Made by a program: the position numbers and the translations under genes. From Gnetum montanum (taxonomy: Eukaryota; Streptophyta; Gnetopsida; Gnetales; Gnetaceae), in the NCBI GenBank assembly GCA_015680685.1, contig MNCI01025357.1, positions 566,789 to 630,788 on the forward strand: a stretch of 64,000 bases of DNA. The letters are read 5' to 3'. Every line of letters begins with the position of its first letter. Position 1 is the first letter of the stretch. Under the pieces are notes generated by a model. The model was not told the DNA's origin. It saw nothing but the letters and a program-made list of their open reading frames with translations, and did no database searches. Shown here piece by piece: positions 23,267 through 34,505 of this stretch.

Positions 23267-25930
23267 ATGACTTCTGCGACTATCGTTGTTGATATCTCTA
23301 ACATGGAGGTGCCCTTCACAGCCCAAGACACTACTGGTGCCGAACAACAGTTGAATCCAACACCAGAAGCACGCCGGTCCCTCAGGATTCAAAACTAAGG
23401 ACCTGAGGGCCTGGCCTAACAACATGAGCATTACAATTTCCTTTGCATGAAGGTGCAAGCTAACCTACCCTTAGATTTACACAAACTCAAAGAAAAACAT
23501 AGCTTTGAGTTCGCTTACTGCAACAGGGAGGAATTCGTTCCTAACCAGGGCATTTCCCTGCCTTTGACACAAGCGAACCAAAGGCTGCTAGATCAACTAA
23601 TCTAGTTGACAAGGCTTAGGGGGCAACAAGACACAACATCCAACTAGGATGACACCTTTCAAGATGGGTAGGAGGAACTCGATTCCCAATCTGACGAGGG
23701 AGGCCTAGCCAACCCCATTCCTGTCCCACCTACCCAGTCCTTCTGGGCCAACTCGCTACCTGTCGCCACCCTCTTCGCCATCACGCCTACACTTCAGAAG
23801 TCTACAATTGCAACTACAGTGGGTATCCAGGCTACATTCCTAGCACCTCATCACCCCTATGGCCCGGTTGCACCTGCAGCAACTGTGCCACCGGAAGCCA
23901 TTTATCAGCACGCTACCGCAACACGCAACATACCTATCACGGCTACTCTACCGCATGTCCACACTGTACCTACTCTACAACCACACCTAACTCCCATACC
24001 AATTCCTACATATGCGACCATCCGACCCACTATGATGGGCCCAGGCCCATCCACGTGGTGGCCTCTATTCGCTTCCTCGTCTATTCCAAAACCGTCACAG
24101 ATGTTTCATTACACTCACCCTCAAGTCTACTTGACCCCCCAAATGGCACAACTTGGCGCGGGGCCATGGGGGGCCCCGTCGGTGATCCCATGGCCTACCC
24201 AGCAGCTCAACCCACTATTACCGCTCCAATGATACCACCCACCAGATGGTGGACAACGTAAACAACACCTTTACCAGGGGCGGCCCCAACAACATAGTCG
24301 ATGGGTCAAATTGCCACTGCTACCATGCCACCTGTGGGGGTCTCCTCTGTAGTTCCTCAGATGTCTACAACATCCCTAGGTCTGGACCAAGTGTTTCAGC
24401 TTATTCAAACCCTAACCGAGGAAGTAAAATGCCTCAAAGCTGTTGGGTCCGATATGGTACGAGTCATAGACTTTTACTAAGATGACCCCGTCAACCCTGC
24501 AATCCCTACCTTGATATTACCACCCAGGATGTCCCTCCCGCACTTCACGAAGTACAATGGAGAAGGAGATCCCAATACACATCTCATCACTTTCTGGTCA
24601 GTCTTTGTTGCTACAACAATGGCCGCATACGATCATTCGCGTCTTTGCCATGTCCCTAGCTGGGAAAGCCCTAGATTGGTATCGCGCATTGCCACGTTCA
24701 TTCATTTTGGCTTTGTAAGAACTCTTGACCCAGTTTGTGACATGCTTCAAGTATAACTTGAAGCTAGAAACCACGCTGGATCAGCTAATGAGCATGAAGC
24801 AAGACCCACTAGAACAAGTCCAAAAATTCATTCAACAATGGAGTGTAACCCTTAATGAAATCTGTGAACCTATCGCAGAGGCTCATTTGTTAACCGTCTT
24901 TAAGGGTGTAGTGAACGACTTCATCAAGTCAAAACTATATTATCTTTCTCCATGCTCACTTAGTCAAGCTTTCGCTTACATGAAAAGCATACAAGACGCA
25001 GCCGAGGCAAGTAAAGACCCAGCTTATGTCACTTATAGAAACAGTTTTGCAAAGAAGAACAAAGGTAAGGCCCCAACGACCATGGTGGCTGCTATGGCAA
25101 CTGAGGCTAAACCCAAACAAAGCAATAGCAGAAACAAGAATAACAAGAAACCAACCGTACCTGTAGCCAACTCAAGGCCTAAGTCGGGCCAAGCATTACA
25201 ACCCGCCGCCCCCGCACCTGAGACATCTGCATACACTAAACCTAATTTTGAATGTAAAGATCATTCAAAATATATGCCGCTACCCCTCAAACCTTCAGAA
25301 CTCCTGAAGCAACTGTTGGCAGCAGGATACATTCAACACAAGCGAATGTCAGAAGAATCAAACATGAGGCATCGATGCTACTGCGAGCTCCATAGAAATC
25401 CCTTTTTAGCCCTACCCAACAAACCTCTAGTCCCTAAAGGTTTTAGGCTGGACAGGTTTTGCAACTACCATCAACTATGTGGTCATACCACGGATTATTA
25501 TCTATCGTTGCAAGATGACATCCAAAGATTGATTGACCTAGGGCATTTGGTGCTAGATGAAAGTAGCCCAGTACGTCCTGAAAACCAATCCATGTATGTC
25601 TATACCGACCCCCTCAATGATAACAACGCCGATTACGTAATCAATTCCATCGGTATTGACAATGATTCCATGCCACCCTTCCAACCATTTGTGATTCACA
25701 TGCCTCAGTGTAGTACACCCATGCCACCAATGGTCGGTCCAAGCCCGTAGTCGCCCTTCATCCTGAAAGCCCCACCATGAGCATCTGCCTCTGCACCACT
25801 TGTCGGTAGGGCTGTGCAACCCCATCTGCTAACACCTCTAGCCCCATTCATCATCAGAACACCAGCATCTTCAAAAATCCCCATCTTGTGCAGCAACAAA
25901 CAACTTCCTCGCCCTACAATGTGAGAAACC
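23267..25930 (+). pseudogene. gag: First gag of element D
   Basis: ATG at 23267 opens MTSATIVVDISNMEVPF. A proline/alanine-rich segment follows (about 23800-24240), then the capsid domain: LPHFTKYNGEGDPNTHL, MSLAGKALDWYRALP (one frameshift near 24250-24600), FKYNLKLETTLDQLMSMKQD and FIKSKLYYLSPCS. The nucleic-acid-binding part near 25460-25520 reads FCNYHQLCGHTTDYYLSLQ; the last zinc-knuckle Cys of the family is Tyr here. The tail has PFVIHMP and PFILKAP units. The frame 24725-25750 is open for 341 codons. Confidence 0.85.
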
Positions 25931-27060
25931 TACCTGATGGGCGAAGTGTCGAAGAGGAATACCGTCAAAATCATCTCTAAAACTATGCCTTTGCCCTTTC
26001 AACTTACACCTTTGTCACCAAGAACAAAGGTCGATGTAAGCACATGACCTATAACATCCTGTCACCGAGAATTTGAACTTGGGTCTAGGGCCATCTCCCC
26101 CCGGGAGATTCGTCTTCTAGGACGAATCGAGGAGGAGAGTGTTAAATAGACGAGCGGCCAAGACTTCTTGAACACCCTAACTCAGGTTGGGCAAACCCTA
26201 AGGCAAAAAAATACCATGTTAAGCCTATATGACTTAGTCATGGTATCCACCCCTCACCGTAAGGTTCTAGTTCGCATGTTAATGACAATCCCGGTTGATG
26301 AGAACATGCCGGCAGACGAGAAAACGATCCATGCAGTCATACACCTCTCCATACCTATGGAGTCCGCACCTCCACTAACTTTCAGCAACAAAGCCCTTAA
26401 GGAAGATCCTGAAAAGGGCCAAGTGACTACGGCACCTCTCTTCATCACAATTCGAGTCAGTCAGTATTGAATCCGAAGGGTGCATGTTGATGATGGGGCA
26501 GCCACAAACGTCATCTCTTTGCCTATCATAGGGAAACTGGGGTTGGTTGACCATATCAAACCAATAGCGATGTCATGCCTACGGTCCTTCAACGGGGACG
26601 TCCTGGTAAAAGGCATAGTTCATGTAAACTTTGTAGTAGGAAATGAGCTCCCCACGGACGCAACATTCATCATAGTCGAAGAAATGTCTGGGTTTAACCT
26701 AATCTTGGGAAGATCGTGGTTAGCACAACTCAGGGCATTTTCCTCACCTATACACCAGGAAATCCACTTACCATATGAGGGTAGAGAGGTGATAATCCAT
26801 GGTGACAGGGTGGTAACACAAGCAATTAGTAGCCTAAATATAGAGCAAGGTTCAGAGGTTACAACCTCTAAAGATGAAGTACCAGTTCATGCATGCACCA
26901 ACCATATAGCAAAGGGATTGGCCCAACGAAGCGACCCCCAAGTAAAAAACGTCTAGGTGGAGTTGCCCTTTAAAGCGGAGGATGGTAGCATGAGCGAAGG
27001 CCCTGGCAAAATGCCTTGACCTTACGTCCCTTTCAACCCATGAAAGGTTAGGAGACAACT
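25931..27060 (+). pseudogene. pro: Protease of element D
   Basis: The frame reads SLYDLVMVSTPHRKVLVRML (from 26221), then RRVHVDDGAATNVISLPII at 26480 with the DDG active-site strand, then MSGFNLILGRSWLAQL and HQEIHLPYEGREVIIHG. A TGA at about 26468 separates the two open parts (CGA-type change). The tail VELPFKAEDGS matches the end of pro in C and F. The motif GAAAG|GTTAGG near 27048 could be a 5' splice site, but F lacks it, so I do not assign a donor. Confidence 0.8.
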
Positions 27061-27129
27061 ACGCATAGCATAGCAGCCTTGTGACCTCTCACCCAATCAC
27101 CATCCTTGCATAGTCGCTTTCTACTTAGC

Positions 27130-27300
27130 CTGCCAGGGTGTCGTCTTTTCGGCACAATACACAAACGGCCCGAAATAGTGTAAAACTAACAAATAGCCCG
27201 AAATGGCCTAAAACTAACAAAAGGCTTAAAACTAGCATTATCACCTTTGCGTTATTCATTACGCAAATGGCCTGAAATGGCCTAAAATTAGCATACCAGA
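27130..27300 (+). repeat. GGCCTAAAACTAGC-type array after the D protease
   Basis: About five diverged units such as GCCCGAAATGGCCTAAAACTAAC and GGCCTAAAATTAGC. It has the same motif and position as in C and F, directly between pro and the end of the antisense gene. Confidence 0.75.
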
Positions 27301-27449
27301 GTACGAAAACTTCACATAACACACATAATAACATGAAACCGATTTTCCTTTCTAGAATTTTGCATTTCAGTCATAATTTTTCGCCTATTGGCGGTGTCTG
27401 TAAACTCTTCCAAAAAAAAAGAAAACAAGGGGGATCCGCCCTCATGCTC

Positions 27450-28250
27450 TCACAAGCTATCCCTGTTCGCATTGCCTTCACCGTTTGTCTCTACCTCATT
27501 CACTTGCACATCGTCTTCTCCCATATTGCCCCCTACCACCACCTCATTCCTTCCCTCCACGGGCCTCACATCCTCGTTAAGAGCTTGCACCCCAAAGGAT
27601 AAAGTAGTTAGTAGGGGCAACAAATGAGATAAATGACAGCTGTAGCAAAGCATCAAAGCGACTAACCTGAGGGGAGCCTGCGTCCGTCACAAGAGGTATC
27701 TGGTCTAGACCAAGCCTGAGACAACACTCAATCTCCTCCATCAAGATATTCATCCAAGGCGTGTCATTAGGTTCAGCATTTGCAGCAGCAACTTTCTTCC
27801 ATTCCAAATTTGTCCATCTTAGAGGTCCCAGGGAAAGGGAGGTGGTGGCGGTCTCCCTTGTAGGAAGGGTCACCCCCAAATTTGGAGACTCCATGACTTG
27901 TACCTGCTCTTTAAATTTGGAATAAGCCTCAGAAGCACCAATGGCCTTCACAAACACCTCGTACGAGAATGCCTCCATAGCAGCGTCTTTATACAGCCTT
28001 CGATGGGTTTCGTTTTCTTACTTGTATGTATGCTTGTGGTCCCTCTGGGCCATCCCCCATTCGAAGATCTTGGCGCTGATGTCCTTCATATCTTGGCACT
28101 TCTGGGCCAGCAAATGATCAGTTTCCGGTGCCACATCTGTGAATCCCATCACTGCCACTGGACCAGCTTCCGGTGTTATAGGACCTCAAGGACCATCGCG
28201 TCAGTCGTTGAGACTGCAGGGCTAATCTCTCTACTCAACTCAGTGGGTGG
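27450..28250 (-). pseudogene. Partial antisense gene (last two exons) of element D
   Basis: On the minus strand the penultimate exon reads LLAQKCQDMKDISAKIFEWG, then QVQVMESPNLGVTLPTRE, LRWTNLEWKKVAAANAEP and MEEIECCLRLGLDQIPLV. This matches ERKAQIDLLNLKCQDWKAF, VEMESPTRVITTTSGEV and SEEEILCRLEFSLGG in F. The exon ends at CCTCAG|GTTAGTCG. The last exon, ending with TGA at 27450, is acidic (NEDVRPVEGRNEVVVGGN). At its upstream end the gene is cut near 28250, where a second gag begins. Confidence 0.7.
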
Positions 28251-29869
28251 TGGTCTTCACAGGTAGCTTCGTCCACGGGGATCCCCGCTGCACCACCTGC
28301 TAGTCAAGCCATTCCTCCATTTCCACTCCCTGGCACTACTCTTCTAGTTCAACCCCCTGCTCCCCCTGCACAAGCATCTTCATCTACAGGTTTGGATCAA
28401 GCATTCTTACTTATTCAAACCCTCACCGAGGAGGTTAGATGCCTTAAGGCCGCTGGCTCAGACACTATACAGATCATGGATTTCTATTAAGATGATCCCA
28501 TTAGTCCAGCGATCCCCATGCTATCATTGCCCCCGGGGATGTCCTTACCCCATTTCACTAAATACAATGGGGAGGGAGATCCCAATGCTCACCTGGTTAC
28601 CTTCAAATCCGAATCCTTGTTGCTACAACAATGGCCTCATACAATCATCCGTGTCTTTGCGATGTCTCTAGCAGGGAAAGCTCTGGATTGGTATCGATCC
28701 CTCCCTCACTCTTCCATCTCAACCTTGGAAGAGCTCCTGACATAATTCGTGACTCGCTTTAAATACAACCTAAAGCTGGAGGTCACGTTAGATCAACTCA
28801 TGGGAGTGAAACAGGACCCGCTTGAACCAGTCCAAAAGTTCATACAGCGATGGAGTGCTACTTTGAACGAAATCCGTGAGCTAATCGCGGAGGCCCATTT
28901 GCTAGCCATATTCAAAGAAGCAGTTAACAATTTTATCAAATCTAAGCTATATTATCTTTCCCCTAGCTCCTTACATTAGGCCTTCACTCAGACTAAAAGC
29001 ATCTAAGATGCCGCGGAGGCTAGCAAAGACTCGGCGTATGTCGCCTATAAAAACGCTAACAACAAGGGTAAGGATAAAGGTAAAACAAGAACAACGATGG
29101 TAGCTACATTGGCTGAGGGCGCTAAGAACAAAAACAAGAAGGCACCTACGGCATCACCCGAGACCATGGCTAGTGTGAGCAGCACCAGCCAAGACACATC
29201 TGCCGCTGACAAGCCCCCCAGCCAAAACCAAACTTTGAGCGTAAAGATTGCTTAAAGAATGCAGCCCTTCCTGTCAAACATTCGGAACTGTTGAAGCAAC
29301 TATTTGGGGCAGGATACATTCAGCCTAAGAAGGTATCCGAGGAAGCTCTGAAGCATCACAGGTGTTATTGTGAACTGCTGAAGAATCCTTCTTTAGCCCT
29401 ACCTGACGAACCACCAGTTCCGAGGTCTTTCAGGCTGGACCGTTTCTGTGACTACCACTAGTTGTGTGGTCACGACACAGATTACTACTGGGCATTGAAA
29501 GATGACAATCAACGCATGATCGATGATGGTCATTTGAAACTAGATGGCAGTAGTCCAACGCGTCCGGAAAACCAGGCGTTGCACGTGTACCAGGATCTAT
29601 TAAATACAAATAACGCACCCTACACGATCAACGTGGTGAGTACAGATAGTGAGAGGAAAGTACCGCCCAAACAACCTTTTGTTTTACGTGTACCTACCAA
29701 CTCACCAAGGGGGACAAGGTTTTCATTGGCAGCTAGTGGTGCCTCAAGGCCACCCTTCATCATTTGGGCACCTTCTCCAGATTCAACTCAGCCTCCCAGT
29801 AACAGTAAAGCCGCGGCTATGTCCACGCCCACACCTAAGGCGCCTTTCATTCTCAAGGTGTCAAAATAG
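28250..29869 (+). pseudogene. gag: Second gag in element D, N-terminally truncated
   Basis: It begins within the proline-rich part and reads LDQAFLLIQTLTEEVRCLKA, MSLPHFTKYNGEGDPNAHLV, MSLAGKALDWYRSLP, FKYNLKLEVTLDQLMGVKQD and FIKSKLYYLSPSS. The zinc-knuckle-like part is FCDYH-LCGHDTDYYWALK (TAG at the dash, Y in place of the last C). The tail carries PFVLRVP, PFIIWAP and PFILKVS and ends with TAG at 29867-29869. Protease and the usual array do not follow. The end of an antisense gene lies only 34 bases away, so a deletion removed pro. Confidence 0.8.
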
Positions 29870-29903
29870 ACAGCTGCTCAATAAAATCATGCGTAAGTTA
29901 CAG

Positions 29904-32900
29904 TTACGCATCCCCCCTGGTGCCACTATCACCTGTATCCCTTAGGTTAGGCTCCAAGCCTAATAAATCGTCCTCAAGTGGGTCATCCTTCTTAGAAGGT
30001 ATTCCTTTGCGAGGAATGCCATCCCCACGAGGCCCTTGCTCCAATGTCAGCTCCACAAGAGGACGCTCTTCGCTGTTACGCTCCTCTTCTTGTGCTTGTT
30101 CCCCACCCTGTTCGCCTTCGCCCTCCAATTCTTGTACCTGTATACAACAGATACATTAGCAAAGACTTGACACCATAATCAGAAAATTTAGATTCAATAA
30201 TGTTTAAACTTACTCGCGACGATTCTGCTTCTGCAGCAAAGGGAAGCTGTTCTAAACTGACCCATAGACACTGCATAATCTCATCTTCCATTAGTTCAAA
30301 CCATACGTTGTTCCCCAAAGAAGCTCCAGCCTTCACCTTCCCCTTTTCCACACTAGTCCAACGAGGCGGATCAGGGAAGAAAGTAGGGACAGTAGTCTCG
30401 CCCCCAGGAAAGGTCATTTCTCTTTCCGGTGACATGCTTACTGTCACCTGCTCCTGGAACTTCTCAAAAGCTTTAGACGTGCCAATGACATCAAGGAATA
30501 CTGCAAAGATTGAGCTTCGACGGCAGAATCACGGTAATGCTAACGATAAGTGATACTTTCTCGCTTATACAGATGCTTGTGATCCTTTTCTTTTTGCCTC
30601 CACTCCTGCACACTTGTGCAGAAATCCTTCCAGTCTTGGCTTTTCTAAGATAACAGCTCTATTTGCATTCGCTGCCCCACCAACTCCTGACTGGTTTGCA
30701 CACTATTCCTGACTGTAGTCCAGTAGCGAGAGTAGTCAATCACAGCTTTGCGCCAGTCCTCCTCACCCGTTGCCCGCGCCTGCAGGAGCTCGCATCGCGA
30801 TTTTAAATCTCTGACCTCTTTGGCCAGAGACTCCTTCTCCCTCTCTAACCTCTGCAGCCTTTTCCAGAGGTCTTCATTGACACTCTTACTCTCCCACAAG
30901 GAGTGAGTCGAGCGTAATGCACATTTACGCATCTGCTCATAAATGCTACGTGGCACAACTGCCCCGTCAGATGGAGGCTCCACTATGTCCAAATCAATGG
31001 GTTCCATTGGGTCCCATCGAAGGCGAGCTCCTGACAGCAAACATTATCAATATAAGTGAAACATTATTACTTTCTAATAAAATAAACCTATTATAGCTAT
31101 AACATACCAGCTCCAGGATTGACACGCTCGAGGCACTCAATCATATCGCTGACAACACCTTCCATGAAGGCAAATTTATCAGGAAACTCTCTCCATGTTC
31201 TGCTCATAGAGGCAGACGTGGATACATCTTCTTCACCTGTAGCATAATTTAGTTAAAAATCTTAATTATTAACAAAACTTCTCAAGACACCCAATACGCT
31301 TACTACCTCTGCCGGTTACAGTGGGGGGTGCATCAACAATTCCCGCCTCCTCCCTCTCCTCACGCACAAGAGTCTGTGCGTCGCTAGTCCTAACAGCTAG
31401 GGCCTCTTCTTCCAAAACTGGGGCCCCTTCCCCATGACTTAATATCACTGCCCCTGTCTCAGGGGTCAACTACTCCATAGGTCTCGTTGTTCATATCACA
31501 TTCACATTTAGACGATTCAAAATATCCTGAATAAAAATTGCGTAATACAATAACTTTCACTACATTTCTTTTGAGCTTACCAGGCGGAGGTTTACTTTGT
31601 TGAACTTTGACTTACATGGTTCGACTTGTGCCACTCCCAGGCTCCATAGAGGCCTTGGTTAAGCGAAGCTTTTTACGCCGAGCCGAAGGATCTACAGTTT
31701 CAGCCGCCAAGCGTTTGCCCCGCAAAGCATCGCCAGTGTAAGTGGGCATCACCCTGCCTACGCTGTCAGGGCCTCGCACTCGAGACGCCGCCAAATCCCT
31801 TATCGTTATAGACAGAGACTCGCCAATCCCTTCTGGGGGATCCTGTCCACGGGTAGTGCCAAAAATGTGGGTAATCCAAGGTTTGGATAGCTAGTCTCGG
31901 TCCTACAGCACCTAGACCCCATTCCTCTAGATGACTAAAAATTCAGCAAAACGCCGAAGGCAAGCTATGAAGAAGGCATAATGCATGTTGAAACAAGAAT
32001 CAAGCTTCTGGCGAAGCCTGATCATTTCAGCGTGTGACCCCTCAGCAAAGTAGCTTGCCCAGTCAAATTGGGTCCCTTCCTCCATAACCTCCCGCATGAT
32101 ACGGGTCTGTTCTATGGTGAAGAACCTCCCCTGAGAGAGTGTTTTGGGAAAAGCCCAGGCCTGGAACAGGGGATAAATTGTCTTGGCAATCTCTGGTTTG
32201 ATCTTCTCACAAGGGATCCCCTTAGCCTCCTTCTTGGCCCCTAGCTACTCCTCCAGCCACTCCTGACAGGCGAGGCTCCTCTTCACCTTTTCCTCTATGG
32301 GAAGGTCATCAGAGGGAACGCCGAAAAGGTCTGCAAAAAGCTGAGCATCAATATCAAAACTTACATGTACGTGATGCACACACGTGCAAAAGTTCTTAGC
32401 CCTTTCACTGAAAGAGTTGACCAGGGTCAACATTTCACTGACAGGGACATCAGGGGTTACGGCCAAAAATAAGTACATTAGCCTCGCTTGGCGCAGCTTG
32501 GTAACCACCACAACCGGGGCTGCCACATGGCCGAGCCAGCATTGTGCCTCCTTGATGTCGTCGTAGCGGAAGAGAAGGGTATTCGCCTCGCGGTTGGAAA
32601 TTGTAAGGGTAATCTCCTGGGATTCCCTAACTGAACCATGCAAGACATATGTTAAAGGACACTATTACGCGACATTCACGATTCACAATTACATTATGCA
32701 ACAATAACATACACAGCAACTTTACCAGGTCCAAATGGCAAAGGAAATGGAGAAATTTTCCTCTGCACGTCTGCGACGGTAAGCGGCGGATCCGAAGTCC
32801 AATCGTCATGTAACCACCCGAGATTCTAGCAATTCTCGAAAGCATCAGCGTAATGGGTGGGATACTCATGAATGTTGAAGCTGATCTGCCCCATTACACC

Positions 32901-33969
32901 AGCGCGTACATTACTAGTAGAGGTAAACGCCTTTATTGTCGTTTCAGTCCTTGTTAAGGTATCACCATCACCTACTAACTTGTTCTCATGGATAAAAAAC
33001 CTATACCATACCCCATATGTTTATCTTACGCTTCAAACAATAGACATATAATAAAAATACCGCCAATAAAACCACTTACCCCCTGAATAATACATTGTGC
33101 CTGGTGGGTTCTGGAAGTAAGTCGAGATGTGACAGGCCACAAACAAAGTGTTGTATGCGTGGTAACAGCTAAACTGAGCCATTTCCTAGATCCAACTTAA
33201 GCATCTCAACCCTCTGGTGCTAAATTCGCGGTCCTGGGGACGACCAGTATCGATAGCCCCGTTTGTGAAGNGCGGTCCTGGGGACGACCAGTATCGATAG
33301 CCCCGTTTGTGAAGAATGCCAGAATTCCCTACGTAGAGCCCACTAATAGGTGCTCCAAAATGGCGCCAGCAATATCTCCCGACAGGTGTGACCATACAAT
33401 AATGTTGTAGTTACGCAGTAAAAACTGCAGAAACTCCAGTGCACCCTTTTGAAACCATATGGCCCTCCCATGCAACCGAGTCTAAGGGGGAGGAACATTA
33501 GGTACGATTGGGTTTACACAGCATAAAACCCTGACTATATCCAAGACGATTAGAACAAGTCTTAACATGATACTATACAGAGACGATAATAAACACATCA
33601 ACGTCTAGATTCAGATTTGCATGCTTAAAATACAGAAAATCTATAGATTACGCTTAGCTATTCATGCCGAAATCCCTTAAACCCTTGCAATAGTACAAGG
33701 TTTGTCCCTGACAACGGCGATAGATGCAATCCTAGTGTATAAACCCTCGTTTTAACATGAGGTCTATAGTCCAAAATTTTAATTTATGCAGGCGACGCTA
33801 CAAGAAATAAACACTACGAAAGTAACACGAATAAGTAAGAGATGGCCTACCGATTCAAAGGTGTAGGGTCTCTCACTTCGACCATTGCCTGCGATGCACG
33901 CTGCAGGCTCCCTTGCACCTCATCAATCTTGGCCAATTTTGCGTTCTTCCCTTTCACTTTAGGTGCCAT
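29904..33969 (-). pseudogene. Complete antisense gene of element D, eight exons
   Basis: Exons on the minus strand: 33969-33851, 33572-33080, 33000-32726, 32630-31581, 31526-31307, 31236-31108, 31030-30214 and 30137-29904. Every intron starts GT and ends AG; donors include GTAGGC, GTAAGT and GTATGT. Exon 2 carries LIVLDIVRVL and FQKGALEFLQFLLRNYNIIV, resembling plant FCP1/NIF-type HAD phosphatases. Exon 4 has FSERAKNFCTCVHHVHVSF and QLFADLFGVPSDDL, resembling Athila-type ORFs. Exon 7 is a K/E/R/L-rich coiled coil (LERE..SLAKEVRDLKSR). Exon 8 is acidic. Exon 2 is 493 nt, but 44 nt of this is the duplication at an N, leaving 449 nt, the same as in F. Stops are few and mostly TAG. The gene lies head-away from pol. 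Confidence 0.7.
33228..33314. other. Probable assembly duplication around a single N
   Basis: The 43 bases 33228-33270 and 33272-33314 are identical and separated by one N at 33271. This looks like two contig ends overlapping but not merged. It adds 44 nt to exon 2 of the antisense gene. Confidence 0.85.
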
Positions 33970-34493
33970 TGTTACAGTTCTAACACCTTCACACTTTCGC
34001 ACCTTTACGCCTTTACAAATGACACGCTCCGATCTTCTACTCCTCCTTTCTCTCTGTAACAGCTAAGAATTCAAATTNAATCTTCTACTCCTCCTTTCTC
34101 TCTGTAACAGCTAAGAATTCAAATTCACAATAGCAAATAGTCTGTTCTAAATGAAAACTGCTTACTCATATGCAAAATTTAACTGACTTGATACCCAATT
34201 TCAGCGAGACTTGCCTTAATGCTGGTGTGAGCTAGAACCCAAGGATCGAGGCATTAATTGTGTCAGATATCGCACGCATTACGGTCCGAAACAACCCTAA
34301 ACTACTGTATCTTATCTCCTCATAATCAGATCTCATTAATTACAGGCTATTCGCGAAATTTAAAATTTAGTTAGCTTTACGCTCAGTAACATCACATCAT
34401 GTCCTATACACTAAACTAAGCGTTATTCATTAAGCACTTATATCATCAAACTTAGTATCTTTCTAATTACTCTCGTATTTGACAATTTTGTAG
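33970..34493. promoter_or_regulatory. Spacer between antisense gene and pol in D, ending in a putative 3' splice site
   Basis: This region is upstream of the antisense gene on one strand and upstream of pol on the other. A pyrimidine-rich run TTTCTAATTACTCTCGTATTTG then ATTTTGTAG ends at 34493, 12 nt before the pol ATG. E and F have an AG at the equivalent place. If used, it would be the acceptor of an intron joining pro to RT. I cannot identify a promoter for the antisense gene. Confidence 0.5.
34032..34125. other. Second probable assembly duplication around a single N
   Basis: The 46 bases 34032-34077 recur as 34080-34125, with N at 34078 followed by one A. It has the same pattern as at 33271, in the short spacer upstream of the antisense gene. 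Confidence 0.85.
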
Positions 34494-34505
34494 GATAATT
34501 GACAG

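Noticed and set aside
27048-27060. GAAAG|GTTAGG at the end of D pro as the 5' splice site of the pro/RT intron
   Set aside because: C has a similar CCAG|GTTAGG but F, the best copy, does not, so the donor stays open.
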